64,000 nucleotides of DNA, from positions 1-64,000 of the forward strand of contig NZ_JBKQGY010000002.1 in assembly GCF_050487225.1 (NCBI RefSeq). Reading direction: 5' to 3'. This stretch comes from Paenalcaligenes sp050487225. Lineage in GTDB: Bacteria; Pseudomonadota; Gammaproteobacteria; Burkholderiales; Burkholderiaceae_B. The notes beneath the pieces were generated by a model. That model was not told the DNA's origin and made no database searches. It saw nothing but the letters and a program-made list of their open reading frames with translations. Below, one piece after another: positions 1 through 8,518 of the stretch. The position numbers were made by a program, and so were the translations under genes. Position 1 is the first letter of the stretch. The number at the start of each line of letters is the position of its first letter.

Positions 1-910
1 AGGCAAACATCACCGCGTTGGTAATGATATACAGCAACATCGCGCTCATCGCGGCAGACTCCAACACAATCTTGCGTACGTCTTTAAGCTTAACGTCTTT
101 GTATACCCACACGGCGATCACAAAGGCATACACCGCACTGATGGCAGCCGCTTCAGTGGGTGTAAACACGCCACTGTAAATACCGCCCATCACTACGACC
201 ACAAGCATCAGACCCCAGACGGAATCTTTGAAGGCTACCCAGCGTTCACGCATGCTGGCTTTAGGCATACGTGGGTAGTCCAGCTTCCATGCACGGTACA
301 TGGTGGTAATACCCAACATACATGCCAAGATCAAACCAGGCACCACACCCGCAATAAATAGCTGACCAATTGAGGCTGTACCGACGCGTACACCATCAGG
401 GCCTTCTACCATCATGCCACTGGTTGCTACGGCGTACATCACCATCACAATAGAGGGCGGCAGCAAAATACCCAAGCCACCCGATGTGGACACAATACCG
501 GTACCAAACTGTACTGGATAACCTTGTTTGGCCATCGCAGGGATCATGATGGAACCAATAGCCGCCACCGTCGCAGGAGACGAACCACTAATAGAGGCAA
601 ACAGTGCACACGCCAATACAGCGGCCAAACCCATACCGCCCGGCAAATGACCCACCATCGAGGAGGCAAATCGAATCATCCTCTGCGCCACCCCGCCGTG
701 GGTCAAAAAGCCCCCTGCCAAAATAAAGAACGGGATCGCCATGATCTCGAACTTCTCAATACCGGTGAACAGTTTCAGAGCAATACTGTCCATGGGTACG
801 CTGGTCATGGTGAACAAGAATGTCATCACCGTCAGACCTAGCGCGATGGATACCGGCATCCCTGTGAGCAGTAGCACGCCTAGCAGCGCGAAAATAATAA
901 AACTGGTCAT
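1..910 (-). CDS. dctM: TRAP transporter large permease DctM (3' end outside window)
   Basis: This is the large membrane subunit of a tripartite ATP-independent periplasmic transporter, which forms the sodium-coupled translocation channel for C4-dicarboxylates or similar organic acids. The reverse-strand reading frame stays open from the ATG at 910 to the window edge, giving about 303 residues of the usual 425-430. It shows the hydrophobic DctM profile, including a Gly-rich AAVLACALFASISGSSPATVAA-type segment (residues about 95-115) that is characteristic of the family. The start overlaps the dctQ stop by four bases (ATGA), so the two subunits are translationally coupled. The C-terminal part lies beyond position 1. 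Confidence 0.93.
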   Translation of the reverse strand, partial: MTSFIIFALLGVLLLTGMPVSIALGLTVMTFLFTMTSVPMDSIALKLFTGIEKFEIMAIPFFILAGGFLTHGGVAQRMIRFASSMVGHLPGGMGLAAVLACALFASISGSSPATVAAIGSIMIPAMAKQGYPVQFGTGIVSTSGGLGILLPPSIVMVMYAVATSGMMVEGPDGVRVGTASIGQLFIAGVVPGLILACMLGITTMYRAWKLDYPRMPKASMRERWVAFKDSVWGLMLVVVVMGGIYSGVFTPTEAAAISAVYAFVIAVWVYKDVKLKDVRKIVLESAAMSAMLLYIITNAVMFA

Positions 911-1527
911 GCGGATTCTCCGTCTTTCCTCATATCATCCAACCACTCTTCGCCAGGCTCTTCGTGCTCGTACTCACCTCGGGTGAGGAACGCGTACAGC
1001 GCCTGCAAGAAACGGAAACACATCAACGCCGAACCAGCTGGTACAGCAAGGTACACAATCCACACAGGCACTTCCAAATCAGCGGACACTTGAGCTGTCT
1101 GGCTGATGCCATACACGAAGCTGCCACCAATCCATGCCACCAAAGCGGTAAACAACGCACCACCTAGCAAGGAAATCACGATCAACACTTTGCGCTTACC
1201 GGGGGACACAGCATTGACCAGCACGTCTACGCCCACGTGGATACCCGTACGCACGCCATAGGCAGCACCAAACTTAGCCATCCACACAAACAGGTAGATA
1301 CACAGCTCTTGCGCCCACAACATATTCACGCTCACTACCGAACGGTAAGCGGAGCGCAACACGGCCGCCATCTGTGGATAATCATGCGATCTAGACCACG
1401 CCACCATATCTGCCAGCAACGACACAGAGTAACGCTGTGTCACAGCGACAAAAATAATCAGCACGGCCGCAATCATTAATAAAGAGATCAGAATCTCTTC
1501 AAACTTATCTAAAAAACGTAAAAACAT
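907..1527 (-). CDS. dctQ: TRAP transporter small permease DctQ
   Basis: This is the four-helix small membrane subunit of the TRAP transporter, which partners DctM in the inner membrane. I chose the ATG at 1527 (206 residues, starting MFLRFLDKFEE) because a GGAG ribosome-binding site sits just upstream; the frame stays open to 1584 but that extension does not look like protein. Hydrophobic segments appear near residues 12-30, 65-85, 105-130 and 145-170, as expected for DctQ. A terminator-like hairpin separates it from dctP upstream, and it overlaps dctM downstream. The acidic cytoplasmic tail (EHEEPGEEW) is somewhat long. Confidence 0.92.
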   Translation of the reverse strand: MFLRFLDKFEEILISLLMIAAVLIIFVAVTQRYSVSLLADMVAWSRSHDYPQMAAVLRSAYRSVVSVNMLWAQELCIYLFVWMAKFGAAYGVRTGIHVGVDVLVNAVSPGKRKVLIVISLLGGALFTALVAWIGGSFVYGISQTAQVSADLEVPVWIVYLAVPAGSALMCFRFLQALYAFLTRGEYEHEEPGEEWLDDMRKDGESA

Positions 1528-1623
1528 GGCTTCTCCGAGACCAGTACACCCCGCGCGGCAACGCCACAGCGGGGTCAGGGTCAAGCCTATAAGATGTGGT
1601 CTATACCACTGACCTGAAAACCA

Positions 1624-1649
1624 GAAAAACTGGCGCAGTGCTGCGCCAG
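1624..1649 (-). terminator. Terminator-like hairpin between dctP and dctQ
   Basis: Read on the minus strand, nine-base arms CTGGCGCAG/CTGCGCCAG with a two-base loop are followed by TTTTTCTGG. The position inside the dctPQM operon suggests partial termination, so that the binding protein is made in excess over the membrane subunits. That role is inferred; the inverted repeat is seen directly. Confidence 0.7.
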
Positions 1650-1663
1650 CTCATGACGTGGTT

Positions 1664-2650
1664 TTATTCAACAGCTTTGTACACAGCGTCGATGGTTTCC
1701 TGACCAATGCGGGAAGCCATTTGCTCATGTACAGGACGCAACTGAGTGATCCACTCTTGACGCTCTTCATCTGTCAGATCGTAGAACGTAGTTTTGCCAG
1801 AGGCTTTCATCGCAGCCAAGGACTCGTCGTTTTCTTGCTGAGCGATTTCGTTAGCGTATTCAGTCGCTTCTTCCATCGCTTTTTCTAGCTGTGTACGAGT
1901 CTCTTCATCCAGACCTTCCCAGAACTTCTTGTTCACGATAACGGCATAGCCCAAGTAACCGTGATTAGAGTTGGTCGCGTGCTTTTGCACTTCGTGCATT
2001 TTCTGGGTGTACATGTTGGATGGTGGGTTCTCGGTACCATCTACCACGCCAGTTTGCAGGCCTTGGTATACCTCAGAGAAAGCCATTACCTGTGGAACAG
2101 CATCCAATGCTTGCATCTGCGCTTCCAACACTTTGGAAGATTGGATACGCATTTTCAGGCCCAAGAAATCGTCAGGAGTATGCAAAGGGGAGTTCGCACT
2201 CATGACCTTGAAACCGTTATCCCAATAGGCCAACCCTTTAATACCTTTAGGCTCTAGTTTTGCTAGCAAATCTTTACCAACTTGGCCGTTGGTGACTTTA
2301 CGCAGATCGTCTTTTGTTTCAAAGATAAATGGCAAGTCAAACACTTCAAATTCGCGCACGCCCAAAGGACCAAACTTAGCTAAGGACGGAGCCAACATTT
2401 GTACAGCACCCAATTGCAAGGCTTCCAGTTCCTCTTTATCCTTGTACAGTTGGGAGTTTGGATATACCTCTACCACTACTTTGCCATCGGTATATTCTTC
2501 CGCCAGTTGTTTGAAACGGTCTGCGCCTTTACCTTTTGGTGTATCAGGGGCCACCACGTGACTGAACTTGATCACGAGTGGATCAGCTGCCCACGCACTA
2601 GATGCCATCAGTGCTGAGGCAACCAGCGTCAGTGTAAAGATCTTTTTCAT
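1664..2650 (-). CDS. dctP: TRAP transporter solute-binding protein DctP
   Basis: This periplasmic substrate-binding protein of the TRAP transporter captures C4-dicarboxylate-type acids and delivers them to DctQM. I chose the ATG at 2650 (328 residues, MKKIFTLTLVASAL...) because it begins a classical signal peptide (K-K, hydrophobic core, cleavage after SSAWA) and has an AGGGGA ribosome-binding site; the open frame reaches 2686. Family hallmarks include KFSHVVAPDTPKG near the mature N-terminus, EVYPNSQLYKD and the conserved arginine segment GLKMRIQSS about residues 160-170. It is divergent from the two-component genes at 2769, which probably regulate it. Confidence 0.95.
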   Translation of the reverse strand: MKKIFTLTLVASALMASSAWAADPLVIKFSHVVAPDTPKGKGADRFKQLAEEYTDGKVVVEVYPNSQLYKDKEELEALQLGAVQMLAPSLAKFGPLGVREFEVFDLPFIFETKDDLRKVTNGQVGKDLLAKLEPKGIKGLAYWDNGFKVMSANSPLHTPDDFLGLKMRIQSSKVLEAQMQALDAVPQVMAFSEVYQGLQTGVVDGTENPPSNMYTQKMHEVQKHATNSNHGYLGYAVIVNKKFWEGLDEETRTQLEKAMEEATEYANEIAQQENDESLAAMKASGKTTFYDLTDEERQEWITQLRPVHEQMASRIGQETIDAVYKAVE

Positions 2651-2768
2651 TCTTTCCCCTCCATGACCCTGCAGGTCTATTTGCAAATGTTATAAAAAAA
2701 CGAATACCCCGCAGAGTAAAAATATTTTTTTTCTTCCTCTATTGTGGAAATCCGAAGTAACCACCTAT
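2651..2768. promoter_or_regulatory. Divergent promoter region dctP / dctS
   Basis: This is an AT-rich interval between two divergent units, with long A and T tracts near 2693-2735. It must hold both promoters and the DctR operator. I cannot point to a convincing operator or to a clear sigma-54 site by eye. Confidence 0.45.
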
Positions 2769-4727
2769 ATGCGTATTTTTAGCAGCACTTTTCAGGGTAA
2801 ACACCTAAGCGGCTCATCCAGATTGAACGCCTTTATGAGCTACGCACCGATTTTAGCTATCGCTATTATCGTGATCCTGATTACGCTGTTTATTCTGTTA
2901 TTACGCAAAGATCGTGTTGATGAGTTACGCACTAAACTGATTGAAGATGCATTATGGGTTGAGCAAAATTTATTCTTCCAATTACGCACTCATGAAGAAA
3001 ACATTGAGCGACTGGCACAAGAGATTAGTAAAGGGCAAGATCCAAATGTTTTACTCACACGCCTGCAGCATGTAAAAGATATACACCCTGAATTACAAGT
3101 CATCAGTTGGTTTGACCAGCAGCGAGAAGCCCCTCTTACATTGCCTCGAGGGTATAACCCGCTACCTGCAACAGCCCCCTTACCTCGCTTCAAGGCATGG
3201 TTTCCTGCCCGCCAAGATGAACAACTCAACGAAGTGCTGGTGGATTTCCAAGTCCCTATTTTCGGTGCCAACAATCAACCTACTGGGCTATTACGCACCT
3301 CGTTATCGCTTAACCAGTTGCTCACCAGCCAAATACCGTGGTGGGTGGCTGGCCAGTATGAGATTGTTCTGGTCGATAACAACAGTGATAGGGTCATTGC
3401 CAGACGAGTCAATGCCGCGCTAAAGACCAGTGAACTCAGCCACAGCATGTCGGTAGACCCACCCTTACACGGTGTGAGGCTGCAATTAAAACCCTACACC
3501 TCTGGCTCTACTTCTACCCAAACACTACTGATCATTGTGATCGTAGGCTTAGCTATTTTTGCCATCATCAGCTTATTGGTGCAGTACTACTACGCCCGCA
3601 AACGCCAACAAGCCGAACACGCTTTGTTAGATGAGCAAGCCTTTAGACGAGCCATGGAGAACTCCATGACCACGGGTATGCGTGCCCGCGACCTAGAAGG
3701 CCGTATTCTCTATGTCAACCCTGCTTTCTGTAGACTGGTGGGCTGGGAAGCCAATGAGATTATTGGTCTTGCACCACCCATGCCGTGGTGGCCACCAGAT
3801 ATGGTGAATGAAACGCTAGATAGGCATTACCAACAAAATCGCATGCCTACCGCCCAAAGCTTTGAGACTCGCTTTCAGCATCGTGACGGCTCTATTCTGG
3901 ATATACAGGTACACGAAGCCCCGCTGATTAATAATCAGGGTAAGCACATGGGCTGGATGGGCTCTATTATTGATATCTCATCGCGCAAAGCCCAAGAAGA
4001 ACGTACAAGCCAACAAGCCGAGCAGCTACAAAAAACAGCCCACTTAATGAGTATGGGTGAAGTCGCCTCTACCTTGGCACACGAACTCAATCAGCCTTTA
4101 TCTGCGGTGGCGAGCTATGCGGCAGGTTGCTTGAATTTACTGGAAGATACTGACAGCAGCCCTGACGACCTACGCAGTGGTCTAAAAAACTTGGCCGCAC
4201 AAAATAAGCGTGCTGGTGAAATCGTCCGACGTACTAACGACTTTGTGCGTAAACGTGAGCCTTTGGTTCAGTCAGAGAAATTGCGGCCCATCGTGCTCGA
4301 TAGCTTGGGCTTTATCCATAATGAGATGCTTAAACACAAGGTACGTGTCACCTTGGATATTCCTGAAGCTGAGCTGTACGTGATGGCAGATCGCATCATG
4401 ATTGAACAAGTACTCTTCAATCTGCTACGTAATGCACTAGAAGCGCTCAAAAACCAGCCACTGGATCAGCGTAAAATAGAGATCAACGTTCAGACCCGTG
4501 GCCAACACGCCTTGCTCGCCATCAGCGACCAAGGCCCCGGCGTTGCACCTGAAATGATGCCGTTGCTATTCCAGCCTTTTTCTACCAATAAGGTAAATGG
4601 TATGGGAATAGGATTAAACATCTGTAGATCTATCATTGAACTTCACCGAGGTACGTTATGGTATGAGTCCTCTGCCAGCCACGGTGCCACTTTCGTCTTT
4701 ACCTTACCTCTTGCCAAACATGACTAA
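2769..4727 (+). CDS. dctS: DctS-type PAS sensor histidine kinase for dicarboxylates
   Basis: This is a membrane sensor kinase of the DctB/DctS family, expected to sense external C4-dicarboxylates and phosphorylate the response regulator encoded next to it. It has 652 residues from the ATG at 2769; a TTG at 2742 is in frame but has no ribosome-binding site. Visible parts are TM1 about residues 24-46, a periplasmic double-Cache-like loop to about 245, TM2 about 250-275, a PAS domain about 290-405, a dimerisation box with phospho-acceptor His438 in LAHELNQPL, and an ATPase domain with DQGPGV and GMGIGLNICRS. It overlaps the regulator gene by eight bases. Divergence from dctP supports the substrate assignment. 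Confidence 0.88.
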   Translation: MRIFSSTFQGKHLSGSSRLNAFMSYAPILAIAIIVILITLFILLLRKDRVDELRTKLIEDALWVEQNLFFQLRTHEENIERLAQEISKGQDPNVLLTRLQHVKDIHPELQVISWFDQQREAPLTLPRGYNPLPATAPLPRFKAWFPARQDEQLNEVLVDFQVPIFGANNQPTGLLRTSLSLNQLLTSQIPWWVAGQYEIVLVDNNSDRVIARRVNAALKTSELSHSMSVDPPLHGVRLQLKPYTSGSTSTQTLLIIVIVGLAIFAIISLLVQYYYARKRQQAEHALLDEQAFRRAMENSMTTGMRARDLEGRILYVNPAFCRLVGWEANEIIGLAPPMPWWPPDMVNETLDRHYQQNRMPTAQSFETRFQHRDGSILDIQVHEAPLINNQGKHMGWMGSIIDISSRKAQEERTSQQAEQLQKTAHLMSMGEVASTLAHELNQPLSAVASYAAGCLNLLEDTDSSPDDLRSGLKNLAAQNKRAGEIVRRTNDFVRKREPLVQSEKLRPIVLDSLGFIHNEMLKHKVRVTLDIPEAELYVMADRIMIEQVLFNLLRNALEALKNQPLDQRKIEINVQTRGQHALLAISDQGPGVAPEMMPLLFQPFSTNKVNGMGIGLNICRSIIELHRGTLWYESSASHGATFVFTLPLAKHD

Positions 4728-5361
4728 CGCACGTTCATCGGCCATCGTACATATTATTGATGATGATCAGGCTATACGGGATGCCCTAGCATGGTTGTTC
4801 AAAACCCGTAAAGTACCTACCGAGCAATGGGACTCGGGCGAAAGCTTTCTGCAAGCTTGGCATCCTGAGCTCAACGGCTGTTTGCTGTTAGACATACGTA
4901 TGGAAGGTTTATCGGGCCTAGAAGTGTTTGATCAGTTGCTAGAAAAAGGGGCTACGCAACCCGTGATCTTTTTAACCGGACACGGTGATCTGCCCATGGC
5001 CGTCGCATCTCTCAAACGGGGGGCCGTGGACTTCATTGAAAAGCCTTTCAATGACAACGACCTTGTGGATAGAGTGCTGGAAGTACTCAAAGACTATCAA
5101 CTGCACCGTGATGAGCACCTGCGCCAGCAAGTGTGGCATGACAAACTAGCCTCATTATCAGCGCGTGAAAAACAAGTACTGCAACTGGCGCTGCAAGGCA
5201 TGCTGAACAAACAAATTGCTGAAGTGCTAGACGTCAGTATGCGCACTATTGAAGTACACCGTGCCCGAATTTTAGAAAAAACTGGCACCAAAAATTTGTT
5301 GGAACTTGCCCGTGTCTGTGGGAACGAAAACTTTATGCCCACCGATAACCTTGAATCCTGA
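4720..5361 (+). CDS. dctR: DctR-type response regulator (FixJ/NarL class)
   Basis: This two-domain transcriptional activator partners the kinase encoded upstream. It has 213 residues from the ATG at 4720, which overlaps the kinase stop by eight bases. The receiver domain covers about residues 1-120, with acidic triad IDDD near residue 12, phospho-acceptor Asp58 in LLDIRMEG, Thr in FLTGHGD and Lys in IEKPF. A LuxR-type helix-turn-helix follows (LSAREKQVLQLALQGMLNKQ, about 145-200). The FixJ-like architecture matches DctR of DctSR systems that control TRAP transporters, rather than the sigma-54-dependent DctD. Confidence 0.88.
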   Translation: MTNARSSAIVHIIDDDQAIRDALAWLFKTRKVPTEQWDSGESFLQAWHPELNGCLLLDIRMEGLSGLEVFDQLLEKGATQPVIFLTGHGDLPMAVASLKRGAVDFIEKPFNDNDLVDRVLEVLKDYQLHRDEHLRQQVWHDKLASLSAREKQVLQLALQGMLNKQIAEVLDVSMRTIEVHRARILEKTGTKNLLELARVCGNENFMPTDNLES

Positions 5362-5441
5362 GCCAGTTCAATACTGTGCCACCATGACATGCCTATAATA
5401 AGGCAACCCTGTAGATTAACCCCTAGCTTCTGTTTCTCATC

Positions 5442-5981
5442 ATGGCGAACACACCTTCTTCTACCGGCTTCGGTATCCCAGGCTCAGACGCTCGTTTGAG
5501 TCATCTTGACGAAAGCGGCAGCGTTCGCATGGTGGACATCAGCCATAAAAACCTGAGCGCCCGTTCTGCTACGGCATACGGACGTGTACGTCTGGGCGAG
5601 CATGCCTTTGCTCTACTTTCTGCGCAAGATAACGCTAAAGGCGAAGTACTAACCACCGCGCATATTGCCGGGATTCAAGCCGCCAAACGCTGTGCAGAAC
5701 TCATTCCTTTATGCCATAGCCTGCCGCTGGCTGTGGTCACTATAGAATTCACCATCGACGCCCCCAACAGCAGTGTGATTATTCATGCCACCTGTAAAAC
5801 CACTCACGGCACTGGGGTAGAAATGGAAGCCATGACCGCATGTAGCGTGGCTGCACTAACGATTTACGACATGTGCAAGGCCGCAGACAAAGGTATCGTG
5901 ATTGAAACGTTACGACTGCTGCACAAATCAGGCGGCAAAAGCGGGGAATGGCATGCAACAGAGGAATCCGCTCATGACTAA
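5442..5981 (+). CDS. moaC: Cyclic pyranopterin monophosphate synthase MoaC
   Basis: MoaC converts the MoaA product (3',8-cyclo-GTP) to cyclic pyranopterin monophosphate, the second half of the first step in molybdenum-cofactor synthesis. It has 179 residues, slightly longer than the usual 160 because of an N-terminal extension rich in Ser and Gly. The family signature VDISHKNLSARSATA (about residues 28-42), the ELIPLCHSLPL block and the GVEMEAMTACSVAALTIYDM block are all present. It opens a plus-strand operon moaC-moaD-moaE-moeA with overlapping or touching genes. A TATAAT at 5394-5399 could be its -10 element, though no good -35 is seen. Confidence 0.96.
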   Translation: MANTPSSTGFGIPGSDARLSHLDESGSVRMVDISHKNLSARSATAYGRVRLGEHAFALLSAQDNAKGEVLTTAHIAGIQAAKRCAELIPLCHSLPLAVVTIEFTIDAPNSSVIIHATCKTTHGTGVEMEAMTACSVAALTIYDMCKAADKGIVIETLRLLHKSGGKSGEWHATEESAHD

Positions 5982-6231
5982 TGCATCGTCTATCACCGTA
6001 CTGTATTTTGCCCAAGTGGCAGAGTTAACTGGCACACGCCAAGAAAGCTGGCCCTTGTCTGCCGAAATCTCAGTAGCGGATTGGGTTGAAAGCCTAGTGG
6101 CACGCTATCCCCAATTAGCACCGCTACAACGTCGACTAAAAATTGCCGTCAATCAAGAATACGCCCACAAGCAAACACCGATACACGTCGGTGATGAAGT
6201 AGCTGTATTTGAGCCTGTTACCGGAGGCTAA
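5974..6231 (+). CDS. moaD: Molybdopterin synthase small subunit MoaD
   Basis: MoaD is the ubiquitin-like sulfur carrier of molybdopterin synthase; its C-terminal thiocarboxylate donates sulfur to cyclic pyranopterin. It has 85 residues from the ATG at 5974, which overlaps the moaC stop by eight bases. It ends in the required Gly-Gly (PVTGG), and VTVLYFAQ-like and VNQEYA segments fit the beta-grasp fold. The moaE start overlaps its stop in TAATG, consistent with coupled synthesis of the two subunits. The MoeB-type adenylyltransferase that would activate it is not in the window. Confidence 0.95.
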   Translation: MTNASSITVLYFAQVAELTGTRQESWPLSAEISVADWVESLVARYPQLAPLQRRLKIAVNQEYAHKQTPIHVGDEVAVFEPVTGG

Positions 6232-6692
6232 TGATGGTCACCGTACAAGAAGCCGATTTCAACGCGCAAGAACTGATACAGCAGTTGTACAAGCAACACC
6301 CCGGCCAGACTGGTGCCCTGCTAAGCTTTATTGGTTACGTACGCGATTATCAACCCGAACACCCCACTGAAGCGCTAATACTGGAACACTATCCGGGCAT
6401 GTGCGAACGCGAAATTGAAGCCCTTTGCACGCAAGCCAAAGAACGCTGGGATATTCTCGCCACCCGTGTCGTGCACCGTGTTGGCACCTTGCACCGTGAT
6501 GAGCAAATTGTGTTTGTAGCCGTCAGCAGTATTCACCGTGGCGAAGCTTTCAAAGCCTGCGAATACATTATTGATGCACTCAAAACCCGCGCCCCCTTCT
6601 GGAAACGCGAACAACTGCAAGACGGCCAAAAAATCTGGGTACAGCAACATGAGTCTGATGCCCAAAAAACTGCTTTATGGGATAACGACTGA
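6231..6692 (+). CDS. moaE: Molybdopterin synthase catalytic subunit MoaE
   Basis: MoaE is the large subunit of molybdopterin synthase and binds cyclic pyranopterin while two MoaD molecules donate sulfur. It has 153 residues, normal for the family. Recognisable blocks are GALLSFIGYVRD (about residues 26-38), LEHYPGMCEREIE, VVHRVGTLHRDE, and the C-terminal KTRAPFWKRE with the conserved catalytic lysine. The start overlaps the moaD stop by one base and has a GGAGG ribosome-binding site within the moaD 3' end. A second ATG three bases later would serve equally well. Confidence 0.96.
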   Translation: MMVTVQEADFNAQELIQQLYKQHPGQTGALLSFIGYVRDYQPEHPTEALILEHYPGMCEREIEALCTQAKERWDILATRVVHRVGTLHRDEQIVFVAVSSIHRGEAFKACEYIIDALKTRAPFWKREQLQDGQKIWVQQHESDAQKTALWDND

Positions 6693-6694
6693 TC

Positions 6695-7906
6695 ATGAGC
6701 CTGCTAGATTTTGATATTGCCCAACAACGCCTGGTAGACGCAGGCAAACCGTTAGACCGCACAGAGTCCGTTCAACTGCATAACTCACGAGGCAGAGTGC
6801 TGGCAGAAACCGTACATGCCGCCTTGAATATCCCCCCCGCAGACAATAGCGCGATGGATGGTTACGCCATTCGTTTTGCCGACTACCACACCGATAAAGC
6901 GTTGCCCATACAACAGCGTGTGTATGCCGGTGATGTGCCTGAAGCACTGCAAGCAGGCTACGCGGTACGTTTGTTCACTGGCAGTTTGATTCCTGCAAAT
7001 GCCGACACCGTTGTCATTCAAGAACTGTGCTCTGAAGACGATAACCAACTACGCATTCTAGAAGCCCCCATCAAAGGGCAACACGTGCGCTACGCTGGTG
7101 AAGACATGGCGCAGCAGCAACCAATTCTGCAACGTGGCACCTTACTGGATAGCAGCCACATCGCTATGTTGGCAGCACAAGGCATCGTTGAAGTTCAGGT
7201 ATATGATCGCTTACGCGTGGGGATTCTAACGACTGGAAACGAACTCACTGAGCCCGGCCAACCCTTAAAAACCGGGCAAATTTATAACTCTAATGCCTCT
7301 ATGCTGCGCGCCTTAGCGCAAGAAATGCAGACAGAGGTTACGCACGTTATACACGCCCCCGATACACTGGAAAGCATTCAGGCTGCACTGGAAAAGCTCA
7401 GTCACGAATGTGATCTAGTCCTAACGGTAGGTGGTGTTTCAGTGGGCGATAAAGACTTAGTCAAACCGGCCATTGAAGCTGCTGGTGGTGAATTGCAACT
7501 ATGGAAAGTGCGCATGAAACCCGGTAAACCCGTTGCGCTGGCTACGCTCAACAACACCTCAATTATTGGTCTTCCAGGTAACCCTGTATCGGCTTATGCA
7601 GTCTTTGCGCTGATGGTGACACCGCTGGTTCGTGTGTTGCAGGGCCGTTCAATCGCCTTGCCTCGCACCAGCTATGGCAAGCTAGACTGCGATGAAACCC
7701 TGCATGGGGCCCGCGAAGAATTCCTACGTGTGCAAGCCATTACTCGTGAGGATGGTTCTCTGCACCTTCTGCCCTACCCTCAACAAGGTTCCGGCATTAT
7801 TAGCTCTTTAGCATGGGCTACAGGCTTGGCCAGAGTACCTGCCGACACCGACGTCACGCCCGGCACTCAAGTACGTTATTACGACTTTGCCCACTGGTGC
7901 GCGTAG
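6695..7906 (+). CDS. moeA: Molybdopterin molybdenumtransferase MoeA
   Basis: MoeA inserts molybdate into adenylated molybdopterin, the last step before nucleotide addition. It has 403 residues, typical for MoeA. Features include the N-terminal segment PADNSAMDGYAIR (about residues 46-58), the molybdopterin-binding domain with LTTGNEL and GGVSVGDKDLVKPA (about 248-262), and the MKPGKPVALA and GLPGNPVSAYAVF signatures. It begins two bases after the moaE stop, the last gene of the moaCDE-moeA operon. The adenylyltransferase Mog/MoaB, which would normally act before it, is not encoded in the window. Confidence 0.96.
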   Translation: MSLLDFDIAQQRLVDAGKPLDRTESVQLHNSRGRVLAETVHAALNIPPADNSAMDGYAIRFADYHTDKALPIQQRVYAGDVPEALQAGYAVRLFTGSLIPANADTVVIQELCSEDDNQLRILEAPIKGQHVRYAGEDMAQQQPILQRGTLLDSSHIAMLAAQGIVEVQVYDRLRVGILTTGNELTEPGQPLKTGQIYNSNASMLRALAQEMQTEVTHVIHAPDTLESIQAALEKLSHECDLVLTVGGVSVGDKDLVKPAIEAAGGELQLWKVRMKPGKPVALATLNNTSIIGLPGNPVSAYAVFALMVTPLVRVLQGRSIALPRTSYGKLDCDETLHGAREEFLRVQAITREDGSLHLLPYPQQGSGIISSLAWATGLARVPADTDVTPGTQVRYYDFAHWCA

Positions 7907-7926
7907 CAGCACCACCTGATTGGCAG

Positions 7927-8517
7927 CTAGCCGCGCAGTGATTGCGCGTGCTGCCAATCTTCAGGCGTATTCACATTCAAGAATTCCGCCTCGGCAGCGT
8001 CACCAAAGTGCACTGTCTTAGCATTCACCGATGCATACCAACTTTGTACGCGGCGCTCGCCTTGAGCCAAATAGTCGTGTAAAGACTCTACTAAATCAGT
8101 ACGTAATAAGGCGCACAGTGGATGTGCTTGCACCGCATACGCATAATGAATAGCCACCTCTGGTGACAGAGACGCTTGCTGCACCATGGTGCGAATCACC
8201 TGATCCGACACAAAAGGGCTGTCTACGGGGAGGGTCACAATGTAGTCAGCCTGACTACGACGCATCACCGCGAGCATTCCTGCCAACGGCCCTTGAGCTT
8301 CGTATTCGCCATCACCCACCACCTCGCCCCACGCTGCATAATCGGCTTGGTGCGCATTAGCGCTAATAAAGAGCTGCTGACAATACGGGCCTAAGCGTTT
8401 GGTGGCATGCTCAGCAAAAGATAGCCCCTCTAGCGTGAGCAAACCTTTATCTACTGCCCCCAAGGCTTGCATGCGACGGGATTGCCCGCCCGCTAGAATT
8501 AGCCCATCAATGCGCAT
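7927..8517 (-). CDS. mobA: Molybdenum cofactor guanylyltransferase MobA
   Basis: MobA attaches GMP to Mo-molybdopterin to form the bis-MGD cofactor used by DMSO-reductase-family enzymes such as the formate dehydrogenase encoded nearby. I chose the ATG at 8517 (196 residues) because an AGGTGG ribosome-binding site precedes it; an in-frame GTG at 8526 lacks one. The nucleotide-binding motif LILAGGQSRRM lies at residues about 5-15, followed by KGLLTLEG and LPVDSPFV with the metal-binding Asp. It starts one base after the moaA stop, so the two genes form a minus-strand unit that converges on moeA. Confidence 0.95.
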   Translation of the reverse strand: MRIDGLILAGGQSRRMQALGAVDKGLLTLEGLSFAEHATKRLGPYCQQLFISANAHQADYAAWGEVVGDGEYEAQGPLAGMLAVMRRSQADYIVTLPVDSPFVSDQVIRTMVQQASLSPEVAIHYAYAVQAHPLCALLRTDLVESLHDYLAQGERRVQSWYASVNAKTVHFGDAAEAEFLNVNTPEDWQHAQSLRG

Positions 8518-8518
8518 C

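Noticed and set aside
907..1584. Longer dctQ starting at 1584
   Set aside because: The extra 19 residues are Cys- and Arg-rich with no family match, and the ATG at 1527 has the better ribosome-binding site.
5362..5441. Moco-type riboswitch before moaC
   Set aside because: The gap is only 80 bases, too short for the known element, and shows just a TATAAT and a weak TGCCT/AGGCA repeat.
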